Notes under the pieces: generated by a model | Databases searched by the model: none | The model's input: only the letters and a program-made list of their open reading frames with translations | Told to the model about the DNA's origin: nothing | Assembly (NCBI GenBank): GCA_001655195.1 | Contig: LPNY01000122.1 | Coordinates: 49,072 to 113,071 of the forward strand | DNA: 64,000 bases | Origin: Arcobacter sp. EP1 | GTDB taxonomy: Bacteria; Campylobacterota; Campylobacteria; Campylobacterales; Arcobacteraceae | Direction: 5' to 3' | Shown here: piece by piece, positions 16,679 to 27,231 of the stretch | Numbering within the stretch: the first letter of the stretch is position 1 | Layout of the letters: each line of letters opens with the position of its first letter | Program-made: the position numbers and the translations under genes

Positions 16679-16692
16679 TGAATAGGTATTCA
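16679..16692 (+). promoter_or_regulatory. Predicted hydrogen-regulon operator, site 6 (hyd2 leader)
   Basis: TGAATAGGTATTCA is a perfect 6+2+6 palindrome. It ends 4 bases before the AAGGA ribosome site of the hyd2 small subunit, the same placement as site 3 at hyd1. Confidence 0.65.
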
Positions 16693-16706
16693 TAAAAAGG
16701 AAAGAT

Positions 16707-17870
16707 TTGAAAGATACTAACTTACTAAAAAAGCTCTCTTCTCGTTTAGACGAATTATCAAAACTTCCAAAACTTGATGACAAGAAATCAATTGCGAAAA
16801 TTGTTGATCAAAAAGGTTTTTCACGAAGAGATTTTATGAAATGGGCGGGTGCAATGACAGCAATGCTGATGCTACCTGCAAGTTTTACTCCTGTTGTAGC
16901 TCGTGCTGCTGAACTTAGTGACCGGTTACCAATTATTTGGTTGCACATGGCAGAGTGTACAGGTTGTTCTGAATCATTACTTCGAACAGACGCACCTACT
17001 ATTGACTCTTTGATTTTTGATTATATCTCATTAGAATACCATGAAACACTCATGGCAGCAGCTGGTTGGCAAGCAGAAGAAAATCTTGAGCATGCCATTG
17101 AAAAGTACAAAAATAGATATATTCTTATGGTAGAAGGAGCTATTCCTTCAGGTGAAGAGAATTTTTATTTAACTATCGGTGCTCATGGTCAAACAGGAGA
17201 AGCTAGTGCTAAAAAAGCCAGTGAAAATGCAGCTGCTATTTTTGCTATTGGAACCTGTTCTGCTTTTGGTGGTGTTCAAGCTGCTAATCCAAATCCAACT
17301 AACTCACAACCACTTAGTAAAGTAACAAACAAAACAGTTATCAATGTTCCGGGTTGTCCTCCAAGTGAGAAAAACATCGTTGGTACATTACTTCACTTTA
17401 TACTTTATGGAACACTTCCAGCACTAGATGCTTATAATCGACCAAAATGGGCATATGGATTACGAATTCATGATTTATGTGAACGAAGAGGACACTTTGA
17501 TGCGGGTGAATTTGTAGAAAACTTTGGTGACGAAGGTGCTAAAAAAGGCTACTGTTTATACAAAGTAGGGTGTAAAGGACCATACACGTTTAATAACTGT
17601 TCAAAAAATAAATTCAATCAACATATGTCATGGCCAATTCAAGCAGGACATGGATGTATTGGATGTAGTGAACCTGATTTTTGGGATACTATGGGACCAT
17701 TTGAAGAGCCCGTTGCAGATAAGCTTTATAATACAGTATTTGGTGGAGCCGGTGCAGATGCAACAGCTGACAAAATTGGTGTAGGAATTTTAACAGCAAC
17801 TGCTGTTGGTATTGCAGCACATGCAGTTATCTCTAAAGTAAAAAACCCACAAGAAGATGAGGAACATTAA
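16707..17870 (+). CDS. hydA: Membrane-bound uptake [NiFe]-hydrogenase 2, small subunit
   Basis: This 387-residue Fe-S subunit closely resembles HydA of Campylobacter jejuni and relatives (periplasm-facing H2 uptake, menaquinone linked). The Tat motif FSRRDFMKW has Arg 40-41. The proximal cluster motif is the normal ECTGCSES (C84, C87), unlike the paralogue in hyd1. Other ligands are in IGTCSAFGG, VPGCPPSE, IHDLCERR, CLYKVGC, NNC and GCIGC. A C-terminal hydrophobic helix (VGILTATAVGIAAHAVI) anchors it. The start is TTG at 16707, placed 5 bases after AAGGA; no in-frame ATG lies nearby. First gene of the six-gene hyd2 operon that ends in hypF. Confidence 0.93.
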   Translation: MKDTNLLKKLSSRLDELSKLPKLDDKKSIAKIVDQKGFSRRDFMKWAGAMTAMLMLPASFTPVVARAAELSDRLPIIWLHMAECTGCSESLLRTDAPTIDSLIFDYISLEYHETLMAAAGWQAEENLEHAIEKYKNRYILMVEGAIPSGEENFYLTIGAHGQTGEASAKKASENAAAIFAIGTCSAFGGVQAANPNPTNSQPLSKVTNKTVINVPGCPPSEKNIVGTLLHFILYGTLPALDAYNRPKWAYGLRIHDLCERRGHFDAGEFVENFGDEGAKKGYCLYKVGCKGPYTFNNCSKNKFNQHMSWPIQAGHGCIGCSEPDFWDTMGPFEEPVADKLYNTVFGGAGADATADKIGVGILTATAVGIAAHAVISKVKNPQEDEEH

Positions 17871-17872
17871 AA

Positions 17873-19603
17873 ATGGCAAATAAAAGAGTTATAGTTGACC
17901 CAATCACACGTATTGAGGGACACTTAAGAATTGAAGTTGAAGTAGATGAAAATAATGTTATTCAAAAAGCTTACTCATCATCAACTTTATGGAGAGGGTT
18001 AGAGACAATTGTAAAAAATAGAGATCCTAGAGATGCAGGGTTTTTAATGCAAAGAATTTGTGGTGTTTGTACATACTCTCACTATCGAGCTGGTATTGAA
18101 GCAGTTGAAGATGCATTAGATATTGTTCCTCCAATCAATGCAAAATTAACACGAAGTTTAATGAATCAAGCATTATTTATGCACGACCATGTTGTTCACT
18201 TTTATCATTTACATGGACTTGATTGGGTGGATGTTGTTTCTGCACTTAAAGCAGACCCTGCAAAGGCAAGTAAAGAGGCATTTAAATACACTAAGTACCC
18301 AATAGCTACTGGTGAAAATGATTTGCGATTAGTTCAAGATAAAGTTCAATCATTTGTTGACAAAGGTGCACTTGGACCATTTGCTAACGCTTATTGGGGA
18401 CATGGAACATTTAAGTTAACTCCTGAGCAAAACCTAATTGCATTATCTCACTACTTAAAAGCCCTAGAAGTACAACGAACAGCTGCTCAACTTATGGCAA
18501 TGTTTGGAGGTAAACAACCCCATCCTCAAAGTTTAACTGTTGGTGGAGTTACTTGTGTTATGGATTTACTTGATCCTTCACGAATGGGTGAGTATTTAAC
18601 CAAGTACAAAGAAGTTGCTAACTTTATTGAACATGCATATTATGCTGATATTGTTATGGCAGGAGCTGCTTATGCAAAAGAACCATCTGTAACAAGCCAA
18701 GCAGGAACTATGAACTTTATGTCATACAAAGAGATGCAATTAAACCGAAATGATTTCCTCTTTGATACGGGTATTATCATGAATGGTGACCTTTCAAAAG
18801 TTCATCCAATCAATGAAGACTTAATTACTGAAGAGGCTACTCACTCTTGGTATGCAGATAATGAACCATTACATCCATATGATGGAAAAACAAATCCAAA
18901 CTATACTGGATTTAAAGATAGAATGACAATTGATGGTCATGGAAAAGAGGCACACTCTAAATCACTTGATGAAAAAGGTAAATACTCTTGGATTAAATCT
19001 CCACGTTATGATGGAAAAGCGATGGAAGTTGGTCCTTTATCAGCAGTATTAGTTTCATATGCATCAGGCAATAAAAAGATTGTTAAAGTTGTTGATGAAT
19101 TCTTAGCACAAACAGGATTACCTGTTGATGCACTATTTACAACACTTGGACGAACAGCAGCACGAGCACTGCAAACTAAAGCAATTGTTGATAATGGATT
19201 AGAGACATTTAATACACTAATTGAAAACTTAAAAGTTGATCAAGAAACATGTGCAACGTATAAAATTGATAAAAACAAAGAATACAAAGGACGATTTATT
19301 GGTGATGTTCCAAGAGGAATGTTATCTCATTGGATCCGCATTAAAAATGGTGTTGTTGAAAACTATCAAGCCGTTGTTCCATCAACTTGGAATGCTGGAC
19401 CTATTGATTCAACAGGACTTCAAGGACCATATGAGTCAAACTTAGTGGGTATGAAAGTTCAAGATATTTCACAACCATTAGAAATTATTCGAGTTATTCA
19501 CTCTTTTGATCCTTGTATTGCGTGTGCTGTACATGTTATGGATACAAAAGGAAATGATTTAGGTGAATATAGAGTTGATCCTGTATATGGAACAAGTTGT
19601 TAA
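17873..19603 (+). CDS. hydB: Membrane-bound uptake [NiFe]-hydrogenase 2, large subunit
   Basis: This 576-residue catalytic subunit has Ni ligands in RICGVCTYSH (C63, C66) and DPCIACAVH (C548, C551). A 22-residue tail after H554 would be removed by HydD. The active-site segment reads DVPRGMLSHW instead of the EAPRGGLGHW of hyd1. It starts at ATG 17873, 2 bases after hydA. It is the paralogue of the hyd1 large subunit. With HydC it would feed electrons from H2 into the quinone pool. Confidence 0.95.
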   Translation: MANKRVIVDPITRIEGHLRIEVEVDENNVIQKAYSSSTLWRGLETIVKNRDPRDAGFLMQRICGVCTYSHYRAGIEAVEDALDIVPPINAKLTRSLMNQALFMHDHVVHFYHLHGLDWVDVVSALKADPAKASKEAFKYTKYPIATGENDLRLVQDKVQSFVDKGALGPFANAYWGHGTFKLTPEQNLIALSHYLKALEVQRTAAQLMAMFGGKQPHPQSLTVGGVTCVMDLLDPSRMGEYLTKYKEVANFIEHAYYADIVMAGAAYAKEPSVTSQAGTMNFMSYKEMQLNRNDFLFDTGIIMNGDLSKVHPINEDLITEEATHSWYADNEPLHPYDGKTNPNYTGFKDRMTIDGHGKEAHSKSLDEKGKYSWIKSPRYDGKAMEVGPLSAVLVSYASGNKKIVKVVDEFLAQTGLPVDALFTTLGRTAARALQTKAIVDNGLETFNTLIENLKVDQETCATYKIDKNKEYKGRFIGDVPRGMLSHWIRIKNGVVENYQAVVPSTWNAGPIDSTGLQGPYESNLVGMKVQDISQPLEIIRVIHSFDPCIACAVHVMDTKGNDLGEYRVDPVYGTSC

Positions 19604-19616
19604 TAAAGGATAATCA

Positions 19617-20291
19617 ATGATTGAAAAAAAGTATGAGTTCTCTGGTATATTACGATTTAATCACTGGGTGAGAGTTGTAACAATGCTAGTGCTTGTGGTT
19701 ACAGGATTTTATATAGCTAATCCTTTTATTATCCCTTACACAAGTGATGAGCCAGTAAACTTTATGAATGCCTATTGGAGAATGTGGCATATTGTTTTTG
19801 GATTTGTTTTAATTGGTTCAACGATTATTAAGAGTTATCTTTTTATTTTTGATAGGCAAAGTCGAAACGAGCGTATCTCATTTTTTGATTTTTTAAGTCC
19901 AAGAATCTGGATACAACAAATCAAATATTATATGTTAGTTGGAAGACACCCTGATAATAAAGGTATCTATAATCCTTTACAGTTTATTGCTTATTTTATT
20001 ATCTTTGTGACGCTGTTTTTAATTTCATTAACAGGGTTAATTCTTCATGTACATGTATATCATGAAGGAATGGGTGGAATCTTATTTGATTCTATGCGTT
20101 ATGTTGAAGTGTTAATGGGTGGTTTAGCTACTGTTAGAGAAATTCATCATATTACTATGTGGATATTTTTACTGTTTATTCCTGTTCATATTTATATGGC
20201 TGTATTTAACTCAGTATATGGAAAAAGTGGTGCTATGGATGCTATTTTCTCTGGATATACTTGGCATAAAAAGCATAAAGATAAAAAGTGA
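19617..20291 (+). CDS. hydC: Hydrogenase 2 cytochrome b subunit
   Basis: This 224-residue four-helix membrane cytochrome b links HydAB to quinone. Histidines placed for heme binding are in FNHWVR (first helix), MWHIVFG, LHVHVYH and REIHHITMW ... PVHIYM. It starts at ATG 19617, behind AAAGGA. Its stop overlaps the hydD start (GTGA). It is about 20 residues shorter than the hyd1 copy, mainly at the C-terminal end. Confidence 0.9.
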   Translation: MIEKKYEFSGILRFNHWVRVVTMLVLVVTGFYIANPFIIPYTSDEPVNFMNAYWRMWHIVFGFVLIGSTIIKSYLFIFDRQSRNERISFFDFLSPRIWIQQIKYYMLVGRHPDNKGIYNPLQFIAYFIIFVTLFLISLTGLILHVHVYHEGMGGILFDSMRYVEVLMGGLATVREIHHITMWIFLLFIPVHIYMAVFNSVYGKSGAMDAIFSGYTWHKKHKDKK

Positions 20292-20848
20292 ATATTTTAA
20301 TATTAGGGATTGGTAATATCCTTTTTCAAGATGAAGGAATAGGGGCACATTTTATTCACTACTTAGATGAAAAATATGTGTTTTGTTCTAACGATACCAC
20401 TGTTAGTATTATTGATGGTGGAACACTAGCACAACGTCTTATTCCTGATATTGTAAAATATGACCAAGTTATAGTCGTTGATTGTGTTGATGCAATCAAC
20501 TCTAAAGCTGGAGATGTTTACTTTTTTGATTTTGAGAAAACACCAAGTAATATTAACTGGCAAGGAAGTGCCCATGAAGTTGAGATGCTTCAAACACTTA
20601 ATATGATTCAAATGCATGCGGATCTACCATTAACCCATGTATTAGGAGTTATTCCTAAACGTGTTGCTGATGATACAACTTTTGAACTAAGTGCTGAAAT
20701 TGTAACTGCTGTTTTAACTATGGAAGATACAATGATAAAACATCTTAAAACTTTAGGTGTAACTAGTCATGTAGTTAATGAAATAACAATCAAAGAGATT
20801 GCAGAAATATCTTACAAAAGAGAGATTAAAAATGGTCCTCAATTATAG
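20288..20848 (+). CDS. hydD: Hydrogenase 2 maturation endopeptidase
   Basis: This 186-residue peptidase trims the large subunit tail. GIGNILFQDEGIG at 7-19 holds E16; D65 (VVDCV) and H96 (SAHEVE) complete the nickel-recognition set. The GTG start at 20288 overlaps the hydC stop by 4 bases, and the end overlaps the hydE start by 17 bases. Each large subunit operon here has its own protease, as expected from the strict pairing known for this family. Confidence 0.92.
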   Translation: MNILILGIGNILFQDEGIGAHFIHYLDEKYVFCSNDTTVSIIDGGTLAQRLIPDIVKYDQVIVVDCVDAINSKAGDVYFFDFEKTPSNINWQGSAHEVEMLQTLNMIQMHADLPLTHVLGVIPKRVADDTTFELSAEIVTAVLTMEDTMIKHLKTLGVTSHVVNEITIKEIAEISYKREIKNGPQL

Positions 20849-22475
20849 TTTTGAATACCTTTCAAATAACAATACCCTGATTAATTTTTTAATCAGAATC
20901 GCCGATGAGTCAAATATACCATTTGAAATCGTACGTCAAAACTCTATTATTGATTTTTATTGTGAAGCTGATGTTGATACCCTAACAAGTTTTGCCAATA
21001 ATATCTCTACTGATCTGCCTATGTCTATTTTTCTTAAAAAAACAGAGGTTAAAGAAGTTGATCAGATGCCAAAGAAAACCCTTTTTGAAGATAGACAAAA
21101 GGAGTTTGAACTCTCATTTTGTCCAAAATGTCTTCGTGAGGTTGAAGATGAATCTTCACTGAACTATTACAATCCATTTACTACTTGTGATTTATGTGTT
21201 CCTTCAACAAAGCAGAATCAACTAATCTATTCTCAAGATAATCAAGAAATTCACTATGAAAATTACAAAGAGCTATTTGTAAGAGTAGCTCAAAAAATAA
21301 GTGAGGGATTACGTCTTAAAGTGCAAACCCATAGTGGTACCTTTGTTTTTAAAAAGTATGAACCAACAGATTATGAGCCAAAATTACTGTGTTGTGATTT
21401 ATTATCTTTATCAAAAACATTTGTTGCCTCAAAAGAGGAGTTAATCGCTTTAGCTTGTATTGAAAAACCTCAAATTAAGTTAGCATTTAATGCTATTTTT
21501 AAACAAAAACATAACCTGGATATCGAGGGTGCTAACATAAATGTGGCAAATGACTTAATTCTTTATCTTTTGAGCCGTGAATTAACAGAACTTAATATTG
21601 AGTTTTTGCAGTATGTCAATGAGGATGCTGATATTTCGTTAAATTTTAACGAAGAGCCTCGTGAAAAAATCTTTGTTCCTAAAATTAACATTCTTGATAA
21701 TAACCAAGTTGTTTTTTTACAAAACAGCAATTATGAACAGAGTCTAAATAGTATGTATCATAAGTTTGATGACAAAAACAAAGGACAATTTATGGTTTTA
21801 TTACATGAAAATAATCTGCTTGATAAAACAATTATAAACTTTTATAGCAGTAGCATAGATGATGATAATGTTGCCTTATACTCTAACAATATTGGAAGTT
21901 TCCTTGATATTTTAAACTATACTTTGCCAAAGAGTATTGAAGATATTTTTAAAAGAATTGAAGAAGATGAAATCGGTAAAAAGCTTTTAGGAAATTATAA
22001 AAAAACTTTTCCAAAAGAGTACGAATATGCTTTATCTTATGATATTTCGTATTTAAATAAAAAATCCATAAAAAGTTTTTGGAAAATAGTTCAAGTTATT
22101 TTAGGATTTGAACAAAGTGTTCTTGATTTAGCAACCTCGTGTTTACTTGAAAAAGGACCACGAATAGACTATAAACGTTTTGAACAAGATAAGATTTATA
22201 ACCAAGAATTTGATTTTCTAAAATTGATTCGAAGTGGAATAAGCTTTAAATTAGCAGGTGTTGAATCCAATACAATTTCCCTTGGATATGTGGAGAGTTA
22301 TGCTCATTTTATTGCTTTGATCGTTGACGATGTAAACAGTGAAATACCCCTAGATGGAATCAGTTTATGTGGGGATCTTTTTGCAAATAATCTAATTTCA
22401 AATTTTATTTATAAAAGTATTACTAAAAACTATAAAATATACTATAATAAGGACTTTGTAATTCAAGTATCTTAG
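20832..22475 (+). CDS. hydE: HydE-type hydrogenase accessory protein, HypF-derived, with one zinc-finger half
   Basis: This is a 547-residue paralogue of the hyd1 HydE. The ATG at 20832 is chosen because the protein then begins MVLNYSFEYL, lining up with MKLTYKIDFN of the other copy; the frame stays open to a TTG at 20799. Unlike the other copy it keeps a CPKC-x18-CDLC pair (about 102-126) that matches the first zinc finger of HypF. LIALACIEKPQIKLAF matches the HypF YrdC segment, and FKLAGVES plus LCGDLFAN match its Kae1-like end. No acylphosphatase domain and no HHxxH motif are seen. It is probably a non-catalytic HypF relative for enzyme 2; the function is inferred. Confidence 0.82.
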   Translation: MVLNYSFEYLSNNNTLINFLIRIADESNIPFEIVRQNSIIDFYCEADVDTLTSFANNISTDLPMSIFLKKTEVKEVDQMPKKTLFEDRQKEFELSFCPKCLREVEDESSLNYYNPFTTCDLCVPSTKQNQLIYSQDNQEIHYENYKELFVRVAQKISEGLRLKVQTHSGTFVFKKYEPTDYEPKLLCCDLLSLSKTFVASKEELIALACIEKPQIKLAFNAIFKQKHNLDIEGANINVANDLILYLLSRELTELNIEFLQYVNEDADISLNFNEEPREKIFVPKINILDNNQVVFLQNSNYEQSLNSMYHKFDDKNKGQFMVLLHENNLLDKTIINFYSSSIDDDNVALYSNNIGSFLDILNYTLPKSIEDIFKRIEEDEIGKKLLGNYKKTFPKEYEYALSYDISYLNKKSIKSFWKIVQVILGFEQSVLDLATSCLLEKGPRIDYKRFEQDKIYNQEFDFLKLIRSGISFKLAGVESNTISLGYVESYAHFIALIVDDVNSEIPLDGISLCGDLFANNLISNFIYKSITKNYKIYYNKDFVIQVS

Positions 22476-22482
22476 GAAGGGT

Positions 22483-24723
22483 ATGACTAGTACATCCATA
22501 AAAGTTCAAGGGATAGTCCAAGGGGTTGGATTTCGCCCATATGTATATAACTTAGCACTACAATATAACTTAAAAGGTTATGTTAATAATGATGACCGTG
22601 GTGTTAACATACTCCTTCAAGGTTTTGAAGAGGACATAAATGCCTTTTTAAAAGAGCTTGAAACAAACCCTCCTATATTAGCAAAAATAGATAGTTTGGA
22701 TGTTACTCAGACTCAAACTGAAACTTTTTATAAAACCTTTGAAATCATTCAAAGTGAACAAAGTAATTCAAAGTCAACAATCATTTCTCCTGATATTGCA
22801 GTATGTGATGATTGTATTGATGATATTCACAATTCAGATAATTTCCGTTTTAAATATGCCTTGACTAACTGTACTAACTGTGGACCGCGTTACTCTATTA
22901 TTAAAACAGTTCCTTATGATCGTGTTAATACCTCAATGAATAAGTTTATTATGTGTGAAGCTTGTGGAAATGAATATATTGATCCAAGTAATCGACGTTA
23001 TCATGCTCAACCAGTATCATGCGAAACCTGTGGTCCAAAAATTATTTTGCTTGATAATGAGGATAATGAAGTGTGTCATGATCTGTGTGCTATTGAACAA
23101 ATTGCTACGTATATAAAAGCAGGTAATATTGTTGCTATCAAAGGAATGGGTGGTTTTCATATTATTTGTGATGCTACCAATGAACACAGTGTTGATGAGT
23201 TACGTATTCGAAAAAATAGACCCGATAAACCATTTGCTATTATGTTTAAAGATATCAATAATTTAAAAGAGTATGCAAAACTAACCCATGCTGAAGAAGA
23301 GATTATTTTATCAAAAGAGAAACCAATTACTTTGGTTAAACGAATAAAAACACCAAAGTTAGCACGAAATGTTGCTCCCAATATTGATAGAATTGGTGTT
23401 TTTTTACCCTATACGCCGTTACATATTATTTTGTTTGAGTATTTAGATAATCCTATTGTTGCAACCAGTGCAAATTTAAGTAATGAACCTATTATTCGAT
23501 CTAAAGATGAATTAATGGATAAGTTAGGAAATGTAGTTGATTATGTTTTGGATTTTAACCGAGATATTATTAATGCCTGCGATGATAGTGTGGTACAAAG
23601 TATTAATGATGAAATATTTGTTATGAGAAATGCACGAGGTTTTGCACCCACCTCTATCAAACTTCCTAAAAAAGTCAATAAAAAGATTTTAGCAATTGGA
23701 GCAAACCAGAAAAATACAATCGCTTTGGCTTTTGAAGATAATCTTATTTTATCTCCCCATGTTGGTGATTTAAACTCTATTTCATCCATGGATTATTTTA
23801 AACGAACTATTGAGACCTTTAAACGCTTTTATGATTTTGAGCCAGAAGTCATCATTTGTGATAAACATCCCAATTATGAAACAACCAAGTGGGCAACCTA
23901 TGAGTGCAGTCAAAAACATTTAGAGCTAGTTCAAGTACAACACCACTATGCACATGTTTTAGCCACAATGGCAGAACATAATTTGGATGAAAAAGTATTA
24001 GCATTTGCCTTTGATGGAACAGGATTTGGAGATGATGGGAAAATTTGGGGTGGTGAGGTTTTTATTGCTGATAAAAATGAGTACGAACGTATTTACTCCT
24101 TAGACTATTTTAAACTTTTAGGAAGCGAAAAAGCAGTTCGTGAACCTAAACGTGTTGCCTTGTCACTTCTCTTTGATACCTACTCTTTTGAAGAGGTGCT
24201 AAGTTTAGATTGTCCAACGGTGCATCACTTTAACGATAGTGAATTAAAAGTGATGCATACAGTATGGGAAAGGGAACTCAATGCTCCTTATAGTTCCTCT
24301 ATTGGTAGACTTTTTGACGCTGTTGCTTCATTAGCTGGAATTGCCCATGAACAATCTTATGAAGGTGAAACAGGACTAAAACTAGAACAACTTTATGACT
24401 GGCATAGAGCTCAAGCTTATGAGTATGAAATAGTTGATGGAAGAATTGATATTAAAAAAGCCATTCGTGCAATGGTAGAAGATAATGAATCTTCAGTTAT
24501 TGCGACAAAATTTATTAATATGTTAAGTAATATTATTGTTGATATTAGTTTACAACATGAATCTTTACCAATAATTTTAACGGGTGGTGTTTTTCAAAAT
24601 AAAACACTGTTAGAGCTAACAAGTAAACGTTTAGAAGTATTGGAAAAACGATATTACTACTCTTCTAAAGTACCTATTAATGACGCAGGAATAGCCGTCG
24701 GTCAAATCTATTCACAACTATAA
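22483..24723 (+). CDS. hypF: Carbamoyltransferase HypF
   Basis: This 746-residue enzyme makes the carbamoyl group that HypE turns into the cyanide ligands of the Ni-Fe centre. Domains in order: acylphosphatase (VQGVGFRPYVYN, about 8-90), two zinc fingers (CDDC ... CTNC and CEAC ... CETC, about 107-187), a YrdC-like domain (about 200-380), then a Kae1-like domain with QHHYAHVLA and LTGGVFQN. Length is normal and all key motifs are intact. It is the only hypF in the window and closes the hyd2 operon, 7 bases after hydE, while hypBCDEA sits 15 kb away. Confidence 0.96.
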   Translation: MTSTSIKVQGIVQGVGFRPYVYNLALQYNLKGYVNNDDRGVNILLQGFEEDINAFLKELETNPPILAKIDSLDVTQTQTETFYKTFEIIQSEQSNSKSTIISPDIAVCDDCIDDIHNSDNFRFKYALTNCTNCGPRYSIIKTVPYDRVNTSMNKFIMCEACGNEYIDPSNRRYHAQPVSCETCGPKIILLDNEDNEVCHDLCAIEQIATYIKAGNIVAIKGMGGFHIICDATNEHSVDELRIRKNRPDKPFAIMFKDINNLKEYAKLTHAEEEIILSKEKPITLVKRIKTPKLARNVAPNIDRIGVFLPYTPLHIILFEYLDNPIVATSANLSNEPIIRSKDELMDKLGNVVDYVLDFNRDIINACDDSVVQSINDEIFVMRNARGFAPTSIKLPKKVNKKILAIGANQKNTIALAFEDNLILSPHVGDLNSISSMDYFKRTIETFKRFYDFEPEVIICDKHPNYETTKWATYECSQKHLELVQVQHHYAHVLATMAEHNLDEKVLAFAFDGTGFGDDGKIWGGEVFIADKNEYERIYSLDYFKLLGSEKAVREPKRVALSLLFDTYSFEEVLSLDCPTVHHFNDSELKVMHTVWERELNAPYSSSIGRLFDAVASLAGIAHEQSYEGETGLKLEQLYDWHRAQAYEYEIVDGRIDIKKAIRAMVEDNESSVIATKFINMLSNIIVDISLQHESLPIILTGGVFQNKTLLELTSKRLEVLEKRYYYSSKVPINDAGIAVGQIYSQL

Positions 24724-24842
24724 AACTTCTTTTTTCTAATATTCGTCATATAAGTGTCACAAATAATTTAATCATAATTATTATATAATATATTCAATTA
24801 TTTAGTATTAATTATTCTTATAATTAATATAAGGGGAAATGA

Positions 24843-27173
24843 ATGAATAAGCAGTCAATAGGTACAAAAATAGCCATTGTGGTTGTTGTAATCTCTTTAA
24901 TTGTATTGGGAATTAGTTATGGTGTTTTACAATACTATAAAAGTCAAGCAATCGATGGTGTATATAGTCAAGTAGTGCACAAGTTACAAACAGAAGTTAA
25001 GAGTAAAATACAGGGTAAAAAAGATGTCGGTATCTCAAATGCGGTGAGCATTGCCAATGATGGACGTATTAAGAATGCACTGCGAACTAAAAATAGAGAT
25101 GAGGCAATTTTAACACTTAAATTTATAAGTGAAAAGATGAAAAAAAGTACGCCCTTTAAAAATATTAAAGTGCATGTTCATACTAAAGATAATCGTTCAT
25201 TTGTTCGAGCATGGAAACTCTCTAAACATGGAGATGATTTAAGCTCTTTTAGACACTCTGTTGTAAAGGTTAACTCAACTAAAGAGGCTGTTAATACTTT
25301 TGAGTTAGGAAAAGCTGGACTTTCTTTACGAGCAGTTGTTCCTGTAAGTGATGATGATGGGACTCACTTAGGGTCATTAGAGTTTATGCAAGGATTAAAC
25401 TCAGTTGCAAAAGCATTTAACAAAGAAGACGAGGGTTATCTTTTACTTATGGATATTTCAGTATCAAAAGTAAAACAGTTTAATAAATCAAAGACATTAA
25501 ATAATTATGTGATTTCTCAAAAATTTGTTAAACAGGATTTCTTGGAGGATGCAAAAACAATTAGTTTTAAAGAACTCTTTGATAAAAAATTCTTAATCAC
25601 GGATAAGTATTTATATACCTACGTTGATGTTAAAGATTTTAATAACAAACGTTTAGGATTCTCACTGGTTGGCGAGCCAATTAAAAAAGTTAATTTTGCA
25701 ATTGATGTATCGAGCAATCTTATTAATATGGCAATGATTCTAATCGTTGTTATGGTATTTATTTTAATCATTACTCTCCTTACTTTAGTGAAACGTTTAG
25801 TGGCAAATCCTTTAAACAATTTAAATGAGGCAATAACAAACTTAATCACTTCCAATGATGCAAGCTCTCGTGTGGATATTCAATCTGAAGATGAAGTGGG
25901 TGCTGTTGCCAAAAACTTTAATAACTATTTACAAAGTATTGAAGATGGTATATTAAAAGAGAAAGAGGTGATTTTAGAAGCTGAGGGTGTTATGACTCGG
26001 GTTAGTCATGGTTGGTACAGTCAACTGCTCACAAAAAGTAGTGATAACGCTAGTTTAGAGATGTTAAAAACAAATATTAATAACATGATTTCAGATACTA
26101 AAGAGAACTTTAATAAGTTAAATCTTGTATTAGAAGAGTATGCTCAATATGATTACCGAAAAGAGTTAATCATGGATAACATTGAAAAAGGTGGTGTTTT
26201 TGAACTGCTTATTAATGATATTAATAAATTACGAGATGCAATCACTTCTATGTTAGTAGAAAACAAAGCCAATGGGTTAACTTTACAAGAGAGTTCATCC
26301 ATTCTACTAAGAAATGTTGATACTTTAAATACTGCATCAAATCAAACTGCAGCATCACTTGAGGAGACAGCCGCTGCTTTAGAAGAAGTAACAAGTACTA
26401 TTAGTACTAATACTCAAAATGTTGGTAAAATGAATACTTATGCCAATACCTTAACCCAATCAGCAACTACAGGGCATACCCTAGCAACACAAACAATGGA
26501 AGCTATGGACGATATTAATACGCAAGTCTCAACGATTAATGAAGCTATTACTATTATTGATCAAATTGCGTTCCAAACCAATATTTTATCCCTTAACGCA
26601 GCAGTTGAAGCAGCAACTGCAGGTGAAGCAGGAAAAGGGTTTGCCGTTGTTGCACAAGAGGTGAGAAACCTAGCAAGTCGAAGTGCTGAAGCTGCAAAAG
26701 AGATTAAAGATTTAGTTGAAAATGCAACAAATAAAGCCACTGAAGGTAAAGAAATTACATCTAATATGATTGAAGGGTTTAATGAATTAACAGAAAATAT
26801 TCAAAAAACAACAGAAATTATTAAAGATGTTGACCAAGCTTCAAAAGAACAACAAGCAGGAATTGAACAAATCAATGATGCAATTACAAGGCTCGATTCT
26901 CAAACACAACAAAATGCAAGTGTTGCAACTCAAACAAAAGAGATTGCTGATTTAACTACACATATTTCTCAAACCATTGTTGAAAATGCTGATAAAAAAG
27001 AGTTCGTTGGAAAAGCAGAAGTAAAAGCAAAAAAAGTACAAGTAGCACAAAAAACACAAAATGTAACTACTTCATCTGAAGTTGTTAAGCCTGTAAAACG
27101 TACTCCTGCACAACCAGCCAATAGAGTTGTTTCAAATCCAAAAAATGATAGTGATGAATGGGAAAGTTTTTAG
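24843..27173 (+). CDS. Methyl-accepting chemotaxis protein
   Basis: This 776-residue chemoreceptor has a helix at about 8-30, a large periplasmic dCache-like sensor (about 30-290, with the [16 protein letters not shown] segment), a second helix (about 295-320), a HAMP domain, and a long cytoplasmic rod with the signalling tip [22 protein letters not shown]. The C-terminus ends in DEWESF, which resembles the xWxxF pentapeptide that tethers CheR/CheB in other bacteria. It lies 119 bases after hypF on the same strand. The ligand cannot be read from sequence; a link to hydrogen is only suggested by position. Confidence 0.92.
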   Translation: MNKQSIGTKIAIVVVVISLIVLGISYGVLQYYKSQAIDGVYSQVVHKLQTEVKSKIQGKKDVGISNAVSIANDGRIKNALRTKNRDEAILTLKFISEKMKKSTPFKNIKVHVHTKDNRSFVRAWKLSKHGDDLSSFRHSVVKVNSTKEAVNTFELGKAGLSLRAVVPVSDDDGTHLGSLEFMQGLNSVAKAFNKEDEGYLLLMDISVSKVKQFNKSKTLNNYVISQKFVKQDFLEDAKTISFKELFDKKFLITDKYLYTYVDVKDFNNKRLGFSLVGEPIKKVNFAIDVSSNLINMAMILIVVMVFILIITLLTLVKRLVANPLNNLNEAITNLITSNDASSRVDIQSEDEVGAVAKNFNNYLQSIEDGILKEKEVILEAEGVMTRVSHGWYSQLLTKSSDNASLEMLKTNINNMISDTKENFNKLNLVLEEYAQYDYRKELIMDNIEKGGVFELLINDINKLRDAITSMLVENKANGLTLQESSSILLRNVDTLNTASNQTAASLEETAAALEEVTSTISTNTQNVGKMNTYANTLTQSATTGHTLATQTMEAMDDINTQVSTINEAITIIDQIAFQTNILSLNAAVEAATAGEAGKGFAVVAQEVRNLASRSAEAAKEIKDLVENATNKATEGKEITSNMIEGFNELTENIQKTTEIIKDVDQASKEQQAGIEQINDAITRLDSQTQQNASVATQTKEIADLTTHISQTIVENADKKEFVGKAEVKAKKVQVAQKTQNVTTSSEVVKPVKRTPAQPANRVVSNPKNDSDEWESF

Positions 27174-27176
27174 AAA

Positions 27177-27212
27177 AATTCAATTAGGAAGTTAATACTT
27201 CCTAGTTGAATT
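27177..27212 (+). terminator. Hairpin after the chemoreceptor gene
   Basis: A 16-bp stem with one G-U pair (arms 27177-27192 and 27197-27212, loop TAAT) begins 3 bases after the stop codon. An A-rich left flank and short T-run suggest a terminator serving both converging genes. Confidence 0.65.
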
Positions 27213-27231
27213 TACAAGTGTTAGTATTGTT

